64,000 bases of DNA from Variovorax sp. OV700 (lineage in GTDB: Bacteria; Pseudomonadota; Gammaproteobacteria; Burkholderiales; Burkholderiaceae_C). Location: NCBI RefSeq assembly GCF_900099805.1, contig NZ_FNDR01000004.1, positions 559,667 to 623,666 of the forward strand, written 5' to 3'. Both the position numbers and the translations under genes were made by a program. The notes beneath the pieces were generated by a model, which was not told the origin of the DNA, searched no databases, and was given only the letters and a program-made list of their open reading frames with translations. Positions 8,703-18,583 of the stretch are shown one piece after another (within the stretch, counting starts at the first letter, position 1; each line of letters starts with the position of its first letter).

Positions 8703-11700
8703 TCACAGCGGCGGCAGCGGCCGTGACCGGCGCGATGGCGGCCTGCGTTCGCGTCGCGGCGCGGCCGGCGGCTTGCCCGGCCCTTCCTGGCCGAACGCGA
8801 GCGTGCTCTTCACGCGCTCCACGCCCCCGGCGGTGACCACGCCGCCTGCGGCTTTTTCGAGCTGCTCGACCATGCGCGCAATGCGGTCGGCCACGTTCTC
8901 GTTCGACAGCTTTTCGCGGAACAGCTCGACCATGAGCGGAAACGAAAACGGCGTGGGCCGCTCGAGCGTCTTCAACACCAACTGCTGAGTGGCCATGCGC
9001 TCAAGGCTGGCGCGCAGGCGGCCAATTTCGAGCTCTTGCGCGAGCAGCTCCTGCTCGGCCTGCAGCAGCAGCTTGTTCGATGGGTCGTACTTGCGGAACA
9101 CCTCCCAGAACAGCGACGACGAGGCTTGCAGCTGCCTGCTGCTGCGCTTCTCGCCGGGGTAGCCCTGGAAGATCAGGCCCGAGACGCGCGCAATCTCGCG
9201 AAAGCGGCGCTGCGCGAGTTCGCCGGCGTTGAGTGAGGCTAGCACCTCGTGCAGCAACTGCGCGTGCGCATCCTCACCTTCAGGCAGGCGCAGCACTTGC
9301 GGCAGCAGCAACGACCAGTCGACCGACGTGGCACTCAGCAGTTCGAAGCCGTAGTCGTTCACCGCGATGGAGAAGGTGCGCGCATCGTGTTGCGCCACGC
9401 GCCAGGCCAAGAGGCTCGCGAGCCCCATGTGCACGTGGCGCCCCGCAAAGGGATAAAGAAATAAGTGCGAGCCTTCGCGCGTGACGAGTGTTTCGGCCAG
9501 CAGGGTTTGCGGCGTGGGCAAGGCCGACCATTGCTGCTGGATTTCGAGCAAGGGCCGCACGCACTGCAGCTCGGGCGATTCGTAGCGCCCTTCGCCGGCG
9601 AGGGCGAGCTGCTGCACCACCGCGTCGGCCAGCGTGGTCGACAGCGGCATGCGCCCGCCATTCCAGCGCGGCACCGCGGCGCGCTTGCCGGTGGCGCGCC
9701 GCACCCAGGCCGTCATGTCGTGGATGCGCACGAGTTCGAGCAACCTGCCACCAAACAGAAAGCAGTCGCCGGGCTTCATGCGCGCCACAAAACCTTCTTC
9801 GACGCTGCCGATCTTTGCGCCGCCCATGTACTGCACCGCCATGCTGGCGTCACTCACGATGGTGCCGATGTTCATGCGGTGGCGCCGCGCGAGCCGCGCG
9901 TCCGGCACGCGCCAGACGCCCTGTGCATCGGGCACTGCGCGGCGGTAGTCCGGGTAGGCGGCCAGCGAAGGCCCGCCCTGCGACACGAAGGACAGGCACC
10001 ACTCCCAGCTCTCCCGTGACAGTTCTGCATACGCAGCGGTGCCGCGCACTTCCGCATACAGATCGTCGGGCACGAAGCCGCCACCCAGCGCCACCGTCAC
10101 CAGATGCTGCACCAGCACGTCGAGCGGCTGCGCCGGGGTGTGGCGCGCCTCGATGTGGCCGGCCGAGATGGCCGCACGCGCCGCGGCGCCTTCGACCATC
10201 TCGATGCTGTGCGTAGGCACCAGCGTGACGCGCGACGGCCGTCCCGGCGCATGGCCCGAGCGCCCCGCGCGCTGCAGCAGCCGCGCCACGCCCTTGGGCG
10301 AGCCGATCTGCAGCACGCGTTCGACCGGCAGGAAGTCCACGCCCAGATCCAGGCTCGACGTGCAGACCACCGCCTTGAGCTCGCCGTTCTTGAGGCCGAG
10401 CTCGACCCACTCGCGCACGGCGCGGTCCAGCGAGCCGTGGTGCAGCGCAATGATTCCGGCCCATTCGGGCCGCGCTTCGAGCATCGCCTGATACCAGATC
10501 TCCGACTGCGAGCGCGTGTTGGTGAACACCAGCGTGGTGCTGCTGGCGGCAACCTCGTCGAGCACCTGCGGCAGCATCGTGAGGCCCAGGTGGCCGCCCC
10601 ACGGAAAGCGCTCGGCGCGGCCGGGGAGCAGCGAATCGACGACCAATTTCTTGGGCACCAGGCCCTGCACGAGCACGCCCTCTTCGTCGTCGAGCAATGC
10701 GTGCATGGCCTCGTGCAGGTTGCCGAGCGTGGCCGACATGCCCCAGACCGCAAGCCCTGGGTTCCAGCGCCGCAGCCGCGCGAGCGCCAGCTGCACCTGC
10801 ACGCCGCGCTTGTTGCCGAGCAGCTCGTGCCACTCGTCGACCACCACCATCTTCACGTGCCCCAGCACCTGGCTCGCATCGGCGCGCGCGAGCAGCAGCG
10901 AAAGACTCTCGGGCGTGGTGACGAGCACGGTCGGCAGGCGCTCGTTCTGCGCGGCGCGCTCGGCCGACGAGGTGTCGCCGCTGCGCGCGCCGGCGCTCCA
11001 GGGGTGCAGCTCGTCTCCCAGAGCTTCGAGTGGCTGTCTGAGCGCGCGCAGCGTGTCGGCCGCGAGCGCGCGCATGGGGGTGAGCCACAGCACGGTGAGG
11101 GGTGGGGCGGCGGGCCGCGCGGTTTCCTTCCGGGCTTGCGAGAAAACCTGCAGCGCGCCCAGCCACACCGCATAGGTCTTGCCCGCTCCGGTGGTGGCGT
11201 GCAGCATGCCGGACTTGCCTTCTGCGATGGCCTTCCACACTTCGCGCTGGAACTTGAAGGGCTTCCAGCCGCGCGCCGCGAACCAAGCGTCGAGCGCCGC
11301 CTTGACGGTGGTCTTGCTCCTTCGTCTTCCGGGGGAAGGCTGGGATGGGGGCACACGGCTTTCGACAAGCGGCTGACCGTTGATGCGCCGCTTGCCCCCA
11401 CCCCTGCCCTCCCCCAGAGGGGGAGGGAGAAATTCAAGGCCCGACGGCTCCGTTGGGTTGCCTTCTGTCTTGCTCCTTCCCCTTCCGGGGGAAGGCTGGG
11501 ATGGGGGCGCGCGGCCTTCGACAAGCGGCTGATCGTTGATGCGCCGCTTGCCCCCACCCCTGCCCTCCCCCAGAGGGGGAGGGAGAAATTCAAGGCCCGA
11601 CGGCTCCGTTGGGTCGCCTTCTGTCTTGCTCCTTCCCCTCCCGGGGGAAGGCTGGGATGGGGGCACGCGGCCGTCGAGGGGCGGCTGATCGTTGATACGC

Positions 11701-11768
11701 CGCCTGCCCCCACCCCTGCCCTCCCCCGGAAGGGGAGGGAGAAATTCGGGGTCCGGCGTGGTGGTCAT
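8703..11768 (-). CDS. Ligase-associated Lhr-type DEXH helicase with an in-frame repeat-derived N-terminal extension
   Basis: A 1021-residue SF2 DNA helicase. The helicase proper begins near residue 154 ([15 protein letters not shown]). Walker A TTGAGKT lies at 192-198 and the DExH box, here DEWH, at 311-314, followed by the second RecA-like domain ([13 protein letters not shown]) and the large Lhr-core C-terminal region. ATG 11768 overlaps the ligase stop as ATGA, the arrangement expected for a coupled operon gene, so it was chosen as start. Residues 9-153 are three 52-residue units encoded by the palindromic repeat and are unlike any helicase domain. An internal GTG at 11354 is the only plausible later start and lacks a good ribosome binding site. 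Lhr-core helicases translocate 3' to 5' and unwind RNA:DNA or DNA duplexes. Confidence 0.88.
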   Translation of the reverse strand: MTTTPDPEFLPPLPGEGRGGGRRRINDQPPLDGRVPPSQPSPGRGRSKTEGDPTEPSGLEFLPPPLGEGRGGGKRRINDQPLVEGRAPPSQPSPGRGRSKTEGNPTEPSGLEFLPPPLGEGRGGGKRRINGQPLVESRVPPSQPSPGRRRSKTTVKAALDAWFAARGWKPFKFQREVWKAIAEGKSGMLHATTGAGKTYAVWLGALQVFSQARKETARPAAPPLTVLWLTPMRALAADTLRALRQPLEALGDELHPWSAGARSGDTSSAERAAQNERLPTVLVTTPESLSLLLARADASQVLGHVKMVVVDEWHELLGNKRGVQVQLALARLRRWNPGLAVWGMSATLGNLHEAMHALLDDEEGVLVQGLVPKKLVVDSLLPGRAERFPWGGHLGLTMLPQVLDEVAASSTTLVFTNTRSQSEIWYQAMLEARPEWAGIIALHHGSLDRAVREWVELGLKNGELKAVVCTSSLDLGVDFLPVERVLQIGSPKGVARLLQRAGRSGHAPGRPSRVTLVPTHSIEMVEGAAARAAISAGHIEARHTPAQPLDVLVQHLVTVALGGGFVPDDLYAEVRGTAAYAELSRESWEWCLSFVSQGGPSLAAYPDYRRAVPDAQGVWRVPDARLARRHRMNIGTIVSDASMAVQYMGGAKIGSVEEGFVARMKPGDCFLFGGRLLELVRIHDMTAWVRRATGKRAAVPRWNGGRMPLSTTLADAVVQQLALAGEGRYESPELQCVRPLLEIQQQWSALPTPQTLLAETLVTREGSHLFLYPFAGRHVHMGLASLLAWRVAQHDARTFSIAVNDYGFELLSATSVDWSLLLPQVLRLPEGEDAHAQLLHEVLASLNAGELAQRRFREIARVSGLIFQGYPGEKRSSRQLQASSSLFWEVFRKYDPSNKLLLQAEQELLAQELEIGRLRASLERMATQQLVLKTLERPTPFSFPLMVELFREKLSNENVADRIARMVEQLEKAAGGVVTAGGVERVKSTLAFGQEGPGKPPAAPRRERRPPSRRSRPLPPL
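11310..11744. repeat. Three tandem palindromic repeat units inside the helicase coding sequence
   Basis: Units of exactly 156 bases lie at 11589-11744 and 11433-11588, with a shorter third unit at 11310-11432. Each contains the palindromic element (arms CCGGGGGAAGGCTGGGATGGGGGC and GCCCCCACCCCTGCCCTCCCCC) plus a linker that reads [11 protein letters not shown] in the helicase frame. Because 156 is a multiple of three and no stop occurs, all units are translated as FLPP(P/L)(L/P)GEGRGGG(K/R)RRIN and so on. The codons ACC ACC occur both right after the ATG and right at the exit of the array, consistent with a small target duplication in an original [11 protein letters not shown] start. Confidence 0.88.
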
Positions 11769-13420
11769 GCTGGAAGCAGCGCGGCGAGCGTCTGCAAAGT
11801 ATCAGCCTCCGCCACCGGCTTGTCCTCTCGCCAGCGCAGCATGCGCGGAAAGCGCACCGCGATGCCGCTCTTGTGCCGCGCGCTGCGCGCAATGCCCTCG
11901 AAGCCGAGCTCGAACACCAGCGTGGGCTCCACGCTGCGCACCGGGCCGAAGCTCTCGACCGTGGTCTTGCGGATGATGGCGTCCACGCGCGCCATTTCGG
12001 CATCGGTCAGGCCCGAATAGGCCTTGGCAAAGGGCACGAGCTTGCGGTCGTCCTGCTCGGGCGGGCCGTCCCACACGGCAAAGGTGTAGTCGCTGTAAAG
12101 GCTCGCGCGACGGCCGTGGCCGCGCTGCGCATAGATCAGCACCGCGTCGATGCTGAGCGGATCGATCTTCCACTTCCACCACACGCCCACGTCCTTGGTG
12201 CGGCCCACGCCATATTGCGCGTCGCGGCGCTTGAGCATCATGCCTTCCACGCCCATGCTGCGGGCCGCTTCCCGCTGGCGCGCAAGATCGCTCCACTCGA
12301 TGCCCGTGAGCATCGGGCTGGGCAGCAGCGACGGATGCTGCACGCGCGTGACGAGTTCGTCGAGCAGCAGCCGGCGCTCCGACTGCGGCAGCGCGCGCAG
12401 GTCGCGCCCTTCCCATTCGAGAATGTCGTACGCCAGCAGCACCACCGGGATCTCGCGCAGCAGCTTCGCGCCCAGCGTCTTGCGCCCGATGCGCTTCTGC
12501 AGCTCCGCAAAGGGCTGCACGCGGTCGTCGCGCCAGACCGCGATCTCGCCGTCGAGCACCGTGCCGTCGGGCAGCGCCTCGCCCAGCACGGCAAGCTCCG
12601 GAAAGCGCTCGGTCACCAACTCTTCGCCGCGCGACCACAGCCACACTGCGCCGGCACGCTTTACTAGTTGCGCGCGGATGCCGTCCCACTTCCATTCGAC
12701 GATCCAGTCGGACGGCGGACCGAGCACGGCATCGAACTGCTCGGCCGGCAGGTTGAACGCGTGCGCGAGGAAGAACGGGTACGGCTGCCCGCTGGTCTTC
12801 TGCACCTGCTCCGCACCCGACTCCGGCGCGATCAGCGCGCAATAGTCTTCCGAGCGCGGTCGGCCGCCGATGTGGGTGTAGCCCATGAGCCGCTGCGCCA
12901 CGCGCTTGGGATCGATGCCGCCGACCGCCGCGAGCGCCTGCGTGACCTGCAGCTTCGACACGCCCACGCGGAAGGCGCCGGTGATGAGCTTGAAGTACAC
13001 CAGCCGCTCTTCGGGCGCGAGTTGGCGCCACTGCGCTCGCAGCCGCGCGGGCAGTTCGGCCGGCGCTGCCTTGCCCGCGTCCCGCAGCGGCAGCAGGTGC
13101 TCGTCGACCCAGCGCGCCAGCGCGAGCTCGTGCGCCTCGGTGGGCGGTGGCAAGAGCAGCGCGATGGTTTCCGCCAGATCGCCGACCGCCTCGTAGCTCT
13201 CGTCGAAGAGCCACTCGGGAAGGCCCGCCGCTTCCTGCGCGAGCACGCGCAGCAGTTTGTTAGGCACGAGCTGGCGCGGCTTGCCGCCGGCCAGGAAGTA
13301 CACGGCCCATGCCGAGTCGGCGGGGTCGGCTTCGCGCAGGTAGCGCTGCAGCGCGGCCTGCTTGGCAAGGCTCGAAGTGCTGGCATCGAGCTCGCGATAG
13401 AGCGCGGCGAAATCTTTCAT
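11765..13420 (-). CDS. ATP-dependent DNA ligase of the ligase-associated repair cluster
   Basis: A 551-residue DNA ligase. The N-terminal DNA-binding domain covers about residues 1-210. The adenylation domain follows with motif I EWKWDGIR (nucleophile Lys244), a motif III-like LDGEIAVW, and motif IV/V stretches EGMMLKRRD and WWKWKIDP. The OB-fold C-terminus ends near [18 protein letters not shown]. It seals nicks in duplex DNA using ATP and is distinct from the NAD-dependent LigA. ATG 13420 overlaps the exonuclease stop (ATGA), and its own stop overlaps the helicase start in the same way, so three genes form one coupled unit. Confidence 0.93.
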   Translation of the reverse strand: MKDFAALYRELDASTSSLAKQAALQRYLREADPADSAWAVYFLAGGKPRQLVPNKLLRVLAQEAAGLPEWLFDESYEAVGDLAETIALLLPPPTEAHELALARWVDEHLLPLRDAGKAAPAELPARLRAQWRQLAPEERLVYFKLITGAFRVGVSKLQVTQALAAVGGIDPKRVAQRLMGYTHIGGRPRSEDYCALIAPESGAEQVQKTSGQPYPFFLAHAFNLPAEQFDAVLGPPSDWIVEWKWDGIRAQLVKRAGAVWLWSRGEELVTERFPELAVLGEALPDGTVLDGEIAVWRDDRVQPFAELQKRIGRKTLGAKLLREIPVVLLAYDILEWEGRDLRALPQSERRLLLDELVTRVQHPSLLPSPMLTGIEWSDLARQREAARSMGVEGMMLKRRDAQYGVGRTKDVGVWWKWKIDPLSIDAVLIYAQRGHGRRASLYSDYTFAVWDGPPEQDDRKLVPFAKAYSGLTDAEMARVDAIIRKTTVESFGPVRSVEPTLVFELGFEGIARSARHKSGIAVRFPRMLRWREDKPVAEADTLQTLAALLPA

Positions 13421-14529
13421 GCCTTTGCTCCTTCCCCCTCTGGGGGAAGGCTGGGATGGGGGCCGCCAGCGTCCCCATCGAGCGCCGCTTGCCCCTTCTC
13501 CAACCCTCCCCCGGGAGGGGAAGGAGCTTCCTGGTCATCTTCGTCGCCGTACTCGGTCTTGAAGCCCTGCGCTTCCAATCCGTTCTCGGTGAGCCAGCGC
13601 ACCATCACCGCCACGCTGCCGTGGGTCACGAACACCCGGCTGGCGCCCGTGCCGGCGATGGCCTGCTGCAGGCCAGGCCAGTCGGCGTGGTCGGACATCA
13701 CGAAGCCGCGGTCCACGCCGCGCCGCCGACGGGTGCCGCGCAGCTGCATCCACCCGCTTGCGAAAGCGTCGGCGTAGTTGCCGAAGCGGCGCATCCACGG
13801 CGTTCCCTGGGCCGAGGGCGGCGCCAGCACCAGCGCGCGCTTCAGCAGCGCGGCATCCACACCCGGGTCGGTCACGCGCAATGTCTCGGGCAAGGCCACG
13901 CCCGCGGCGCGGTACACCGCGTTGAGCGGCTCCACGGCACCATGCACCACGATTGGCCCGATGGAGGCGTCCACGCCATGCAGGATGCGCTGCGCCTTGC
14001 CGAAGGCATAGCAGAACAGCACCGATGCGCGGCCGGCCTCCGCGTTGCCGCGCCACCAGGCGTCGATCTCGGCGAACAGCGCGGCCTGCGTGGGCCAGCG
14101 GTAGATCGGCAGGCCGAAGGTCGATTCAGTGATGAAGGTGTCGCAAGGCACGGGCTCGAAGGGCGCGCAGGTGCCGTCGGGCTCTGTCTTGTAGTCGCCC
14201 GAGGCGACCCACACGCGCCCGCCGTGTTCGAGCCGGACCTGCGCCGAACCCAGCACGTGGCCGGCCGGATGCAGCGAGACGCGCACGCCGTGGTGCTCGA
14301 TGGCTTCGCCATAGCCGAGCGTCTGCAATGCGATGTCGCTGCCCAGGCGGGTTCGCAGCGTGCCCGCGCTGTCGGTGTGCGCCAGGTAATGGGCATGGCC
14401 GATGCGCGCGTGGTCCGAGTGCGCGTGCGTGATGACGGCGCGCGCCACCGGGCGCCAGGGGTCGATGTAGAAATCGCCCGGCGGGCAATACAGGCCTTCG
14501 GGGCGGGCGATGACCAGGTCGTCGGGCAT
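13417..14529 (-). CDS. Ligase-associated DNA exonuclease, metallo-beta-lactamase fold, with repeat-derived C-terminus
   Basis: A 370-residue nuclease of the MBL/beta-CASP type. The metal site HAHSDH is at residues 35-40 after the family opening RPEGLYCPPGDFYIDPW. Further blocks are HPAGHVLGS, SGDYKTEPDG and, late in the protein, SDHADWPGL and FVTHG. ATG 14529 was chosen as closest to the conserved opening; ATG 14538 is an alternative. Homologues from this cluster are Mn-dependent DNA nucleases. The last 35 or so residues, after TEYGDEDDQ, are Pro/Gly-rich (EAPSPPGGGLEKG to PEGEGAKA) and are encoded by a copy of the palindromic repeat, which still preserves the ATGA overlap with the ligase. 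Confidence 0.88.
   Translation of the reverse strand: MPDDLVIARPEGLYCPPGDFYIDPWRPVARAVITHAHSDHARIGHAHYLAHTDSAGTLRTRLGSDIALQTLGYGEAIEHHGVRVSLHPAGHVLGSAQVRLEHGGRVWVASGDYKTEPDGTCAPFEPVPCDTFITESTFGLPIYRWPTQAALFAEIDAWWRGNAEAGRASVLFCYAFGKAQRILHGVDASIGPIVVHGAVEPLNAVYRAAGVALPETLRVTDPGVDAALLKRALVLAPPSAQGTPWMRRFGNYADAFASGWMQLRGTRRRRGVDRGFVMSDHADWPGLQQAIAGTGASRVFVTHGSVAVMVRWLTENGLEAQGFKTEYGDEDDQEAPSPPGGGLEKGQAALDGDAGGPHPSLPPEGEGAKA
13427..13527. repeat. Palindromic repeat copy inside the exonuclease 3' end
   Basis: A 101-base imperfect palindrome with ends GCTCCTTCC and GGAAGGAGC. Its left arm (CCCTCTGGGGGAAGGCTGGG, then ATGGGGGC) matches the arms of the copies at 7.3 and 11.4 kb. The centre differs from those copies apart from a shared GCGCCGCTTGCCCC. 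It is translated as the C-terminal tail of the exonuclease. Confidence 0.85.
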
Positions 14530-14599
14530 GGCGCACATCGTAGGCCGGCGCCCCGCTCTTCGCGCAGACGGGCCGACGCGAAGCTTTGTCGGCGCGAGC

Positions 14600-15127
14600 C
14601 TACTTCTTCCTTGCGCCGCCCGTCATCTCCAGCACGTTCATCTTCATGCCGTTCGACATCATCATGTCGCCCGGCTTCTGGCCGGCCTTGCAGGGCCCGA
14701 CCCACTTGGCCTCGACGATGGCCGTGCCTTCCTTGCGGCCCATCATCGGCGGGTTGTAGCTGGAGCGGCTTTCCATGCGGTAGCCGGTGCCGAAGTCGCC
14801 CGTGATCACCGAATGCGTGGTGGCGGTGGTGTTGCCGATTTTGCACACCGAGTCGACCACGATCCTGCCGCCCTCGGTGCGCATGTCCTGCTTCGAGCAG
14901 GCCTGCTGGCCGGTGCTGCCGCCCATCTCGCGCATGGCCTTGTCGGTGGCGCCATCGATGCACTGCTGGGTCTGCATGGCGGGGGTCTTGGACGCGCCGT
15001 CCTCCGACTGGATCGACAGCTCCCAGAGCCCCGGCTTGCGCGGCGGATAGTCGAGCGCGCGCGCCGCACCGGCAACGAACAGGAGGCAGGTCGCAGCGGC
15101 GATCCCGAAGCGGATGTGCGTCTTCAT
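14600..15127 (-). CDS. DUF3617-like exported protein
   Basis: A 175-residue protein beginning at ATG 15127, with GGAG eight bases upstream. A signal peptide (residues 1-24, MKTHIRFGIAAATCLLFVAGAARA) precedes the pattern seen in DUF3617 proteins: RKPGLWELSIQ near the N-terminus, conserved cysteines in QQCID, QQACSK and SVCKIG, and GDFGTGYRMES. It is predicted periplasmic. The function of the family is unknown. It stands alone between the exonuclease and nadE on the same strand. Confidence 0.75.
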   Translation of the reverse strand: MKTHIRFGIAAATCLLFVAGAARALDYPPRKPGLWELSIQSEDGASKTPAMQTQQCIDGATDKAMREMGGSTGQQACSKQDMRTEGGRIVVDSVCKIGNTTATTHSVITGDFGTGYRMESRSSYNPPMMGRKEGTAIVEAKWVGPCKAGQKPGDMMMSNGMKMNVLEMTGGARKK

Positions 15128-15238
15128 CGTGTACTCCAGCAGAGACGAATCGGAAATGAAGGCCAGCCGCTTTCTAACCCACAAGCCGGATCGACGGAAT
15201 ATGACGATCGGCCAGCAGACCCCCTGCCCGCCCTGCGC

Positions 15239-17320
15239 TCAGCGTTCCGGCACGCGCTTCAGGTCCTCGAGCCAGACCTCCGCTTCCGAGTCGCTCGGCG
15301 CGCGCCAGTCGCCGCGCGGAGACAGCGAACCGCCCGAGCCGACCTTGGGCGCGTTCGGCACGCAGGAGCGCTTGAACTGGCTGATCTTGAAGAAGCGGTA
15401 GAGGAAGGTGCCCAGATGGCGCTTGATGTCGGCCAGCGCGTACTCGTTGCGCGCCGGTTGCAGGTCGTTCTCGGGCCAGCGTCCGCGCGTGCGATCGCCC
15501 CAGGCCGCGTGGGCGAGGAAGGCGACCTTGGTCGGCCTGAAGCCGTAGCGCAGGATGTAGTAGAGATGGAAGTCCTGCAGCTCGTAGGGGCCGATCACGT
15601 CCTCGGTCCGCTGGCCGGGCTGCTTCGAGGACCCGTCGGCGGCGTCCTTCGATGCCTCGTCGGGAATCAGCTCGGGGCTGACCTCGGTCTGGAGGATGTC
15701 GCGCAGCACCGCGCTGCCGTCGGCGCCCAGCACCCCGGTTGCCGCGACCCAATGCACCAGGTGCTTGATCAGCGTCTTGGGCACGCTCGCGTTCACGTTG
15801 TAGTGCGACATGTGGTCGCCGACGCCATAGGTGCACCACCCCAGCGCCAGTTCGCTCAGGTCGCCGGTGCCGACCACGATGCCGTTGTGATGATTGGCGA
15901 GCCGGAACAGGTGGCTGGTGCGCTCGCCGGCCTGCACGTTCTCGAAGGTGATGTCGTACTGCGGCACGCCCTGGCCAAACGGATGGCCGAGGTCTTCCAG
16001 CATCTGGCGGCAGCTCGGCCGGATGTCGATCTCGCGCGCCGTGCAGCCGATGCTGGTCATGAGGCGGTGCGCCTGCGCCAGGGTGCGGCCGCTGGTGGCG
16101 AAGCCCGGCATGGTGAAGCCGAGGATGTTGGCGCGCGGCAGGCCGAGCCGGTCCATGGCCTGCGCGCAGACCAAGAGCGCGTGCGTCGAATCGAGCCCGC
16201 CCGAAACGCCGATCACCAGCTTGTCGATGTGGCTGGCTTCGAGCCGCTGCACCAGCGACTGCACCTGGATGTTGAACACCTCGCCGCAGCGCTCGTCGCG
16301 CCGCGCCGGGTCCGAGGGCACGTAGGGAAAGCGCTCTACCGTGCGCAGCAGGCCGCGCGGCAGCTGGCGCGGCGGCGCCAGATCGAACTCGACGGTGCGC
16401 CAGCCCGCCAATGCGCTCTTGTGCTTCTGGACCGAGGTGCCGAAGCTGTTCTGCCGCATGCGTTCGCGCGACAGGCGCTCCAGGTCGACGTCGGCCGCGA
16501 TGACGTGCGAGCGGTTGCTGAAGCGTTCGCTCTCGGCCAGCATGTCGCCGCCCTCGCAGATCAGCGCCTGCCCGTCCCAGGCCAGGTCGGTGGTCGATTC
16601 GCCGATGCCGGCCGACGAATAGAGATAGGCCGCGAGGCAGCGCGCCGACTGCAGGCTGACCAGCCGATGCCGGTAGTCCGCCTTGCCGATCGTGATGTTG
16701 GAGGCCGAGAGATTGACCAGCACCGTTGCGCCGGCCAGCGCGGCGTAGCTCGAGGGCGGAATCGGCACCCACACGTCTTCGCAGATCTCCACGTGCAGCT
16801 TGAAGAGGGGCATCTGCCGCGACTGGAACAGGAGCTCGGCGCCGAAGGGCACGCGCTCGCCGCCGAGTTCGACTTCGGTCGAGAGCGCGGTGTCGGCGCC
16901 ATTGAACTGCCGGCCTTCATAGAACTCGCCGTAGTTGGGCAGGTAGGTCTTGGGCAGCACGCCCAGCACGCGGCCGCCCGCCACCACCGCGGCGCAGTTG
17001 AAGAGGCGATGGTCCACCCGCAGCGGCAGGCCCACGACGGCCACGGCGCCGGTGTCTCGCGAGGCCGCGGCGACTTCCAGCAGCGCGCGCTCGCAGGCAT
17101 CGAGCAGCGCCGCCTGATGGAACAGGTCGTCGCAGGTATAGGCCGAGAGCCCCAGCTCGGGGAAGGCGACCAACACCGCGCCGTCGGCCGCCGCCTCGCG
17201 GTACATGCGGATGGTTTCCGCCACGTTGAATACCGGATCGGCCACGCGGTTGCGCGGCACCGCCACGGCGAGGCGCGCGAAGCCGTGGGTGTAGGGATTG
17301 AGAAACTCGTGCTCGGTCAT
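15239..17320 (-). CDS. nadE: Glutamine-dependent NAD(+) synthetase
   Basis: A 693-residue two-domain enzyme that converts nicotinic acid adenine dinucleotide to NAD using glutamine nitrogen and ATP. The N-terminal nitrilase-like glutaminase domain shows its triad: Glu55 in PELGLSAY, Lys124 in LPKTYLPNY and Cys180 in VEICEDVW. The synthetase domain carries the PP-loop SGGLDS at 373-378 and the acceptor-site stretch [19 protein letters not shown] 17320 ([14 protein letters not shown]) fits the usual start of long NadE proteins. Full length with no sign of damage. Confidence 0.95.
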   Translation of the reverse strand: MTEHEFLNPYTHGFARLAVAVPRNRVADPVFNVAETIRMYREAAADGAVLVAFPELGLSAYTCDDLFHQAALLDACERALLEVAAASRDTGAVAVVGLPLRVDHRLFNCAAVVAGGRVLGVLPKTYLPNYGEFYEGRQFNGADTALSTEVELGGERVPFGAELLFQSRQMPLFKLHVEICEDVWVPIPPSSYAALAGATVLVNLSASNITIGKADYRHRLVSLQSARCLAAYLYSSAGIGESTTDLAWDGQALICEGGDMLAESERFSNRSHVIAADVDLERLSRERMRQNSFGTSVQKHKSALAGWRTVEFDLAPPRQLPRGLLRTVERFPYVPSDPARRDERCGEVFNIQVQSLVQRLEASHIDKLVIGVSGGLDSTHALLVCAQAMDRLGLPRANILGFTMPGFATSGRTLAQAHRLMTSIGCTAREIDIRPSCRQMLEDLGHPFGQGVPQYDITFENVQAGERTSHLFRLANHHNGIVVGTGDLSELALGWCTYGVGDHMSHYNVNASVPKTLIKHLVHWVAATGVLGADGSAVLRDILQTEVSPELIPDEASKDAADGSSKQPGQRTEDVIGPYELQDFHLYYILRYGFRPTKVAFLAHAAWGDRTRGRWPENDLQPARNEYALADIKRHLGTFLYRFFKISQFKRSCVPNAPKVGSGGSLSPRGDWRAPSDSEAEVWLEDLKRVPER

Positions 17321-17427
17321 GAACCTGATTGTGGAGCAGCCGGCGCAAGCGGTCACGATGCTGCGCCGATGCAGCGGTCAGGGCACGGCAGCGGCCGCGC
17401 CCTGACGGGCTCCTTTGCGCATCCCGA

Positions 17428-17817
17428 CTACAGCGACAGCAGGCGCTGGAAGAAGGAACGATAGCGCCTCAAGGCCAGGCGCAGGTTCTCCGTCGAGGCC
17501 TGACTGGCTGTGTCCGCTGCGCTATCGAGCGCACTGCGCTCGTTCGAAAAGCTTCGCGACAGATCCTCCAGGACCTGGCGCACCAGATCGTCGGCCTGGC
17601 GCACCGCCTGCCTCGGATCGTCGACGAAGCCGATCTGGACGGCATCCCAGCTGGCGCGAAAGTCCCGCGCCGCGTCGGGAGAGAAAAGCGGCTCCAGGGA
17701 GTCGTCTTCATTCCTGGCGGGCGCCTTCATCTCGGGCATAGGTACTGGCGCGGGCGCGGGACGTTCCATATCGTCCGGCGCGACGGCGCGGTCTGCCTGC
17801 GTCGATTCGCGATTCAT
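17428..17817 (-). CDS. Small protein related to the C-terminal domain of its upstream neighbour
   Basis: 129 residues, soluble, with a Pro/Ala-rich N-terminus. The core SWDAVQIGFVDDPRQAVRQAD and LVRQVLEDLSRSF closely parallels AWNSLQAEFVDNPQGAVAQAD and LVRELM in the gene at 17814-18407, and both end in a YR(S/A)(F/L)F segment, so they share a domain, probably by duplication. ATG 17817 overlaps the upstream stop (ATGA), implying co-translation. The function is unknown; an envelope stress or regulatory role would be a guess. Confidence 0.7.
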   Translation of the reverse strand: MNRESTQADRAVAPDDMERPAPAPVPMPEMKAPARNEDDSLEPLFSPDAARDFRASWDAVQIGFVDDPRQAVRQADDLVRQVLEDLSRSFSNERSALDSAADTASQASTENLRLALRRYRSFFQRLLSL

Positions 17818-18407
17818 GATCTGACCTCCACCGGCCTTGCCGGCATCCTCCCCCGCTCGACCTCTCTCACCTCGAGCAGGTCATCGAACAGGGCCCGGTA
17901 GTGCACCACGGCCTTGCGCAACTCCTCCGTGTCGGCTTCGCCGCGCAGGTTTCGCGCCCGGATGTCCTGCGCCGCGCGGTAGTTGCTCACGACGGCGGGA
18001 TGGTCGACGGAAATGTCGGCCGCGCGACGCTCGAAGTCACCCATCGGATAGCCGCGCTTCAGCATCAGCTCGCGCACCAGTTCATCCGCCTGGGCCACCG
18101 CCCCCTGGGGGTTGTCGACGAACTCGGCCTGCAGGCTGTTCCAGGCCTTGCCGAACCTGGCGGCTTCGCCCGGCGCCAGCGGAACGATGCGCAACCCCTC
18201 GACACGCTGCTGGCGCCTCTTGAGCTCGGCCTCTGCCTTCGAGCGGTTGCCAAGCTCCGTGACGACGCGGCCGTATTCCGACCCGAAGTGCTCCTCGAGC
18301 TGCCGGGATTGTCGTTTTCGTTGATAGAGGTACACGGCCAGCGCGACCACTGCAAGGATCACGATGACCGCCAGGACCAACCATGTCTGCGTGTTGACGG
18401 CATCCAT
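17814..18407 (-). CDS. Single-pass membrane protein of unknown function with a shared FVD(N/D)P domain
   Basis: 197 residues from ATG 18407, preceded by AAGGGAGA. One transmembrane helix lies at about residues 8-27 (LVLAVIVILAVVALAVYLYQ), followed by a charged region (KRKRQSRQLEEHFGSEYGRVV) and a helical domain with LQAEFVDNPQGAVAQAD. The topology suggests a small periplasmic N-terminus and a cytoplasmic domain. The second gene of the pair carries the same domain without a membrane anchor. The family function is not known to me. Confidence 0.72.
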   Translation of the reverse strand: MDAVNTQTWLVLAVIVILAVVALAVYLYQRKRQSRQLEEHFGSEYGRVVTELGNRSKAEAELKRRQQRVEGLRIVPLAPGEAARFGKAWNSLQAEFVDNPQGAVAQADELVRELMLKRGYPMGDFERRAADISVDHPAVVSNYRAAQDIRARNLRGEADTEELRKAVVHYRALFDDLLEVREVERGRMPARPVEVRS

Positions 18408-18583
18408 ACGCGTCTCCCTTCGATCGAACGCACCCGTGGTCCGCCGCGATCGGCGGGGCATCGCGAGTGGGTGTAGGGGGATGCTCTTCCGGCTGCCGCG
18501 CCAAGCCAGCAGTCCAGGGCAGATTCAACTGTGGGAGGCCACCTACAGCAAGCTTGATGCGCGTGCGTGCCCGGCGCGCAGGC

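Noticed and set aside
11310..11354. Helicase start at the internal GTG 11354
   Set aside because: No ribosome binding site precedes it, while the ATG at 11768 has the operon-typical overlap; kept only as an alternative.
11310..11744. CRISPR-like array
   Set aside because: Repeats are 156 bases long with palindromic cores and coding continuity, there are no short unique spacers and no cas genes nearby.
14510..17464. A 984-codon plus-strand open frame across the exonuclease, DUF3617-like and nadE genes
   Set aside because: It covers several real genes on the other strand, has no recognisable domain and is composed of Ala, Arg, Gly and His runs; a GC-driven shadow.
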